From the NCBI GenBank assembly GCA_024803745.1, contig JANJXV010000192.1:1488001-1552000 (forward strand): DNA of 64,000 bases, written 5' to 3'. The position numbers and the translations under genes were made by a program. Below are positions 58,455 through 64,000 of this stretch, piece by piece. The DNA is from Megascapheus bottae (taxonomy: Eukaryota > Chordata > Mammalia > Rodentia > Geomyidae). A model generated the notes under the pieces. The model saw only the letters and a program-made list of their open reading frames with translations, ran no database searches and was not told the DNA's origin. Numbering within the stretch: position 1 is the stretch's first letter; every line of letters starts with the position of its first letter.

Positions 58455-60435
58455 AAATTTAAAGTCTCAATATTTCTTCAACTAAATGAACTGTGTTAAC
58501 TTCATTGCTTAAATTCATTATATTTAACATTTATTTAAATTCTGTTTACTACTGAAATATAAGTTTATTTCATTTTTAATGACACTAAAGTCAAATGCTA
58601 CTTTTATAAATTCCTCTAAGTGAAGCTTACCAAAATGTCAGTATCTTTTTTCAATTCCATAATTCTTACATATGTATTATTCTTTTGGTGTTTGTGTAAA
58701 TTTATTACAAGGTTCAATATTTCTGTCTGAAAAAGAATTCAAGAGTTCTGCAGTTAGTACTGAAAATCCAAAGTACTACGTTTGCTACAAGAACTTGAAT
58801 TTTATTTTACCAGAAACAAACTTTTATATGGATATGTAAGCTTTGTTTTATAAAAATAAAACATGAAGTAGAACAAGTAATTGAAATGGAGTAATATTTT
58901 ACAAGATACATACTTAAGAATGACGATGAAGAATTTTATGTAGAGAATATATTTTCTAAATATTTCGTAAGAAAGTTATCTAGTCAGACCACAAAAATTT
59001 GTCAGAATATTTATCTTACGAGTTGCAATAACAATAACTATCAAATACAGGTTGTAGGGGCATGTGCTTATTTTTTTCATCCAAAATCCGATGTATTTGA
59101 AGACTGTACCAATACCCATTGGGACAGGTAATATCCAATAGCTTAAATAACAGAGTTTCTATTTCAGATAACGTTGTATATTATCCAGTGTCTGAAGATA
59201 TATTCTCTTCAGTAATAATGATGAGGACCTCAGTTCAAACATCTGTCATTATTCTGTTCTCACTCCAAAACTGATGATGCCTAAGAGTTTGGAAATATAC
59301 CAATAAACTTTTGCTATCCAAGATATACCAGACTTTTATCCCTATTAGAAAGTCCAAATAAGGTGAAATTCTGCTCAGTACTCATACAAAAAAAGGAAGC
59401 ACTTATAACTTCATGTGCATTTTGATTAGTGTAACTTCATAAAGACCAAGATGTAAAAGAATAACGATTTGTTATTTCACAGTGAGGGACGAGAGTACCA
59501 GGATTAATATATTGTCAGGCCAACCCAGAACAAAGAATAATCAATGATTTCATTGGGGAAACCTGTGCAAATTTGCAGAGGAATCCCATAGTATACTGAT
59601 GAATGTGTAAACCAGGCTAGGACTGACTAGTCTTATTGTACAGCTTTAAAGTGTGAAGAGGGAGGAGTGTTGTAAACCAGCTCCCCACGGAGTCTGACAA
59701 CAATTATTTAAATACTTAAAGTCTCCAGCAATGGCCCTAAGGGCATACAGAAAAATGAAGAAACATTTAATCAAGAGAATCAAATAAAATCCAATAAAAA
59801 CAGGGAAAGTCTGTGGCATGAGAGGAATGGTTCCCTCCTTCACCTCTCCCAGCCTAACAGGACAGTAACTCCATTACAGTCAGACGTAGTCAGAAACATA
59901 AGACTCCCCATCCTTCATAAACCAACCAAGAGTTATGGTACTTTGGGCAGAGTTCCAGGAGAAATATGAGGAAAAGGATGCCAGCCCTTCTCGTTCAATC
60001 CTCCCTTCGCTCAGCTCCATGTTACAGAAGGTAAATTCTAATGACTGTAGGTGAGAAGACAATGTTCCTCTATTCCCACTATCCAGACCGTGGGAAGAAA
60101 TGCTTAGAATACTGGAACTCTGATTACAAGGTTTATGGAAAAGCCACCGTAACTGAAACATCATGGCAGCACATGTGGATTAAAGGAACTGAGAATCTGG
60201 AAACAAGCCCTTGTGTTTACTATTGTCTCATCTCCAAAGAGAAAGAGAGATGGGGAAAAGGAGTCCTTCTAGCAAATGGCACTGGAACACCTATAGTCTA
60301 AACCAAAAGTACTTAAAAATGTATTAATGACTCCACCATGAGAGGTAAAAATATAAAATATTTGGAAAGGAAAAACGAGGCATGAATCTTCACATCCTTA
60401 CTTTTCCCACTGGTTTCTTAGATGGCATCTAAAGT
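58455..60435. other. intergenic, no recognisable gene
   Basis: AT-rich unique sequence. The frames at 59880-60301 on both strands show no known domain and overlap each other. Confidence 0.4.
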
Positions 60436-60439
60436 AAAG

Positions 60440-61350
60440 ACAACACAAAAATGTATGCATAAATTTGATTTTCTCAAAATTGAAGACATCTACACCTCAA
60501 AGTACACTATCAAAAAAGTGAGAAACAGTCCCACAGATGGGAAAAAATATCTGCAAGTCATATATTACTATAAAATCTTTGTATGTAGACTATACAACAC
60601 AATAGTAGAAACCATGCAGTCTATGCTTAACTATGGACCAAGACTTGAATTTTTAGTTTCACAAAGATGATATAAAAATCACTAATGGGTCCAGAAGTTT
60701 GGCCTAGTGGTAGAGTGCTGTCTAGCATACAAGAAGACCTGGGTTCCAGTGCACGGTACCACATACATAGAAAAGAGTGGAAAGTGGTGTTGTGGCTCAA
60801 ATGGTAGAGCTCTAGCCTTGAGAAAGTCCAAGGACAGTGTTCAAACCCTGAGTTCAAGCCCCAGGACTGGCAAAGAAATCACTAAAAAGCACAAGAAAAC
60901 GAGGTCACCGTCAATAATCTTCAGGTAAGCATAAATCAAAACCAAGATGAAACATCTGCCATTCTGGTTACATAAAAGACCCCCATAAAATCCAGGGGTG
61001 GAAAAGGTATCATGAAATCAGAACTCAGAATGGCAGGAACATAAAGAAGTACAGCATTTCACAGATGGCCTAACCATTCTTCAGAAGATTAATACAGACC
61101 TACATGTGGTCCAGCAATTATACCGGTAGGCACACACCCAAACTAAATGAAATTTCTGTCACCCACTACTGACAGTAGCGTCAATCAACACACAGGTGAA
61201 AACGACCCAAAGCCCACAAGCAAATAAGCAGTAAGAAAGCATGACAAAATCATGTTAGAATACTACAACATGAATAAACTCTGAAAATATTATAGTAAGT
61301 GGGAAAAATCCTCCTCAAAAATATCACATTATATGCTTTCATTGATTTTG
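60440..61350 (+). mobile_element. old L1 ORF2 3' part, split by a SINE
   Basis: CATAAATTTGATTTTCTCAA and GATGGGAAAAAATATCTGCA align with L1 ORF2. After the SINE (60685-60876) similarity resumes with AAATCAAAACCAAGATGAAA, CAGCAATTATACCGGTAGGC and AAGCATGACAAAATCATG. It is heavily decayed and not coding. Confidence 0.65.
60685..60876 (+). mobile_element. dimeric ID-like SINE inside the old L1
   Basis: GTTTGGCCTAGTGGTAGAGT, ACCTGGGTTCCAGTGCACGG, then GTGGTGTTGTGGCTCAAATG and GAGTTCAAGCCCCAGGACTG. The words AAATCACTAA before and AAATCACTAA after the element match perfectly, a clean target-site duplication (60675-60684 and 60876-60885). Confidence 0.92.
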
Positions 61351-61354
61351 AATT

Positions 61355-62075
61355 GGTTTTGGTGATTGCTGAATAACTAATCTCTTAATAGTCTAAAAAT
61401 AGCTGAATTACATAATTTGTGATAGAACTGTATAATGTACAATTTTGTCCTTCAATAAAGTGGCACATTTTCTCTATTCATTTCCACTGTATATATGTGC
61501 AATAAACGTACGTGTGTTTAGCAGTGACTACAGAAGATATTAAGGATCAATATTTCAAGAAAAATAGTCTAACATAATAAAGAGCCATTACACTAATTAC
61601 AGCAGAATAGAGACACCTTATAAAATAACAGAATTCAGAGATGGATGCTACTTGTCATCCAAACTGATTTCTATAGGAATAGCAGACAAAGTATCTAAAC
61701 AAGTACACCAGGGCATACACATGTTTCTGACATTAAGAGAAAGCATATGGCAGGAACAGAAACCTTGAATTGCAATCACACAATACTTTCAGGAAAGATG
61801 AGGGAGAAATTCTTGACACTGGGAGGAAGGTAGGAACTAGATTGGCTCATGGATCAGCAGAACAGTGCAGAAGAGGACTTGCTTATTACAAATAGGAACA
61901 AGCCAGTTTTATGGCACTGTACCACTTCACGATATGTTCTTTAATGTGGTGTACTGAGTCCAGTGACTCGGGGAACATTAGGAGAAATGTTACTCTCAGT
62001 GAATATCAATCTCTGCAATGTCATTTTCAGAAAACATTCAATAGTCATGTTATCACTTTGGAGTAAATCTCATGG
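61355..62075. other. intergenic; perhaps the tail of an old L1-like element
   Basis: The part 61350-61470 (TGATAGAACTGTATAATGTA, TTCAATAAAGTGG) could be the decayed 3' UTR of the preceding L1. The remainder is unassigned. Confidence 0.35.
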
Positions 62076-62079
62076 TGGC

Positions 62080-62350
62080 ATTTTTATTATATTTTATTGT
62101 CAGGATAATGTATAAAGGGGTTAGAGTTATATTTGTCAGACAAAGGGTGTATTACTTCTCAAACCTTGATACCCCTTCTCATGTTTTTGTCCTCCTTTCC
62201 CTCCCCCACCCCACCTAATCATCTTGTTTTCTCCCTTCCCTTCCCTGTTTCAAATAAACAAATAAGTGTGTGTATATATAGTATGCCAGGTAACAAAGTC
62301 AGATGCATTAACCACATGAGATTGCCCAAAAATGAGGGAAAAAAAGAGAA
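62080..62350 (-). mobile_element. L1 3' UTR, lineage B
   Basis: Reversed tail (TATTTTATTGTCAGGATAAT), TTGATACCCCTTCTCATGTT, C-rich tract (62190-62216), then AACCACATGAGATTGCCC and an A-rich stretch. The open frame at 62133-62384 is a chance frame through it. Confidence 0.88.
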
Positions 62351-62354
62351 AGAA

Positions 62355-63780
62355 GCATGTCCCACCAAAACATTCCTATCATGACAAGAGAAAACCCCAA
62401 GTTTCCTCCCATTTCTGTATCTTCAGTTTTCTGAAAAAGATGTGAACCACAGTAGGCAAGCAATATATGTGGCCTGAATGAGCATCTATTAATAGCTTGC
62501 CAATATTAGGTTTATGTATCTGTTTAATAAAGAAATCTTAAGAACGTGTTGAATCTAAGTAACTTTATAAAGGCTCCCCATGTGCTAAGGGTCAGTACAC
62601 TTATGTTTCCCATAATCCTTGACTGTATGACAACTAGCTGTCATTCACTTGAAAAAGCCGGGACCGTCACAGTGACTGCAATCTCTCCACAACACTGATC
62701 TCTGTAGCACTTGTCAGATATAACTGATTTGCCAAGGTAAGCAAGAATCTAAGGCTTCATCTGGATTTTTCTATTTTCCTTTGTAATATTTATTTTCTAG
62801 AAATCTGACTTACATGGTTTCCATGGAAATGAGTGAAATGGTGAAGCACAGAGCTTTCAGAAGAGTGCCACAATGAAAGGAAAAGTTATTTTTGTTAATC
62901 ATTTATTTAAAAATATTGATCAATAACACTATATAGAAGGTACTATAGAAAAAAGTTGATTGTTAACAGTCTAATTCATATCATAGTATATAAATACTGT
63001 GAAAAGCCTATTTCAATGAATAAAGTAGACATAAGGGAAAAGTCTCTATATACTGACTTACTGGTTTATGTAAATGAATATATTATGAATCAAGTTTAAT
63101 TGGTAGATATACGTACAGATGTTTATTGTCTTAGCCTGACGTCTTATAATACATTTTCTTGATGCCTTCAACTCTAAGCCTCTGCTCTTTTTCAAACTCA
63201 ATATGCAGTAAACAATTGAATGGTTAGATAAATAAATAGATAGAAATGAATTGGACACCTCTAAATATAAATGTTAGATGCACCCAAGAGAGGAGCAGCA
63301 TTGGCTCTACTGGCTACTGGTATCAGGAAAAACAGGTACAGAGCTGTGGCACAGCAAAGCACTTACAGCAGGAAGGAGACATAAAACCAATAGCGAAGAG
63401 TCCCAGGAAACACTTGCTATCATGTCTGGCAGAGAAAAGCCTAGGGGCTATAGACTGATTCCCTCGTGAAAAGCAAACACCAAAGACAAAACTCTTTCAA
63501 CACTCTATGCTATTTCTAATTACATTTTTATTATTTGGATGTTATATAGCAATTTTCTTTCTGGCTTCATTCACATTATCTGCAATAGTGACAGTAATTC
63601 AGTAGAACAATGTCCTATAAAATCAGACTATGATAGTAGACTATACTTATGAAAGTCCTTATGATTTCAAACTGAATTATTTGTTTGATGGCTATTGTCA
63701 TTTTAGAATGCTGCTCCTTGATTCTTCTTAATGATTTTTACTGATATGCATGATGTATAGTTTTCTTTGTGCTCAAAAAC
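62355..63780. other. intergenic, no recognisable gene
   Basis: Unique sequence. Two overlapping + strand frames at 63246-63469 lie in a slightly GC-richer patch but match nothing known. Confidence 0.4.
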
Positions 63781-63782
63781 TG

Positions 63783-64000
63783 CTTTTCTGCAGGCTCTGG
63801 GGCTTGAAGTCAGGGTCTGGGTGCTGTCCCGAGCCCATTCGTGCTCAACGCTAGCTCTCTTACCACTTAAGGCACAGTGCCATTTCCACTATTACTGAAC
63901 GGTTGATTGGAAAGAAGAGTCTCTCAGGCTCTTCTTCCTGGGCTAGCTTCAAACCTTGATCTTCAGATCTCAGCCTCCTAAGAAGCTTCGAGTATATTAC
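63783..64000 (-). mobile_element. composite SINE, running to the window edge
   Basis: GGCTTGAAGTCAGGGTCTGG and TACCACTTAAGGCACAGTGC (ID part), then GGTTGATTGGAAAGAAGAGT and GATCTCAGCCTCCTAAGAAG (reversed 7SL-like head). The end of the element is cut by the window. Confidence 0.85.

Overview
This is a eukaryotic, mammalian window. The interspersed repeats point to a rodent of the heteromyid type (kangaroo rat or pocket mouse). They include SINEs that join a 7SL/B1-like head to a tRNA/ID-like tail, SINEs built from two ID-like units, and many short, severely 5'-truncated L1 3' ends of one lineage. Older mammalian repeats (L2, MIR) lie beneath them. The species assignment is inference from repeat style; no database was searched.

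Only one gene is recognisable. Positions 1-2560 hold the 3' end of GABRG2 (GABA-A receptor gamma-2 subunit) on the + strand: the last part of the final intron, a good splice acceptor ending at 1675, the last coding exon at 1676-1950, a 3' UTR and a poly(A) signal at 2528-2533. The exon is almost unchanged in protein sequence, but one base is missing at about 1865-1868, in what should be a run of four A. As written, this destroys the fourth membrane segment. The original frame can still be read beyond the lesion to the expected TAA.

From about 2.56 kb to 64 kb I find no further gene. This agrees with the large gene desert known downstream of GABRG2 in other mammals. The desert holds at least 18 L1 3'-end insertions in both orientations (two lineages by their tails), older L1 fragments, about 17 SINEs, L2 and MIR relics, a few simple repeats, one possible retrocopied 3' UTR (about 7.7-8.9 kb), several strong short inverted repeats, and some unique stretches that could be conserved regulatory DNA. 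The longer open reading frames in the desert are L1 ORF2 remnants or chance frames.

No CRISPR array, phage, operon or novel multi-gene system is present. The most useful observations are the GABRG2 frameshift, a nested L1 with clean target-site duplications, the L1 lineage structure with recurrent G-rich 3' UTR tracts, a three-part SINE, and one homeodomain-type palindrome in unique sequence near 31.4 kb.
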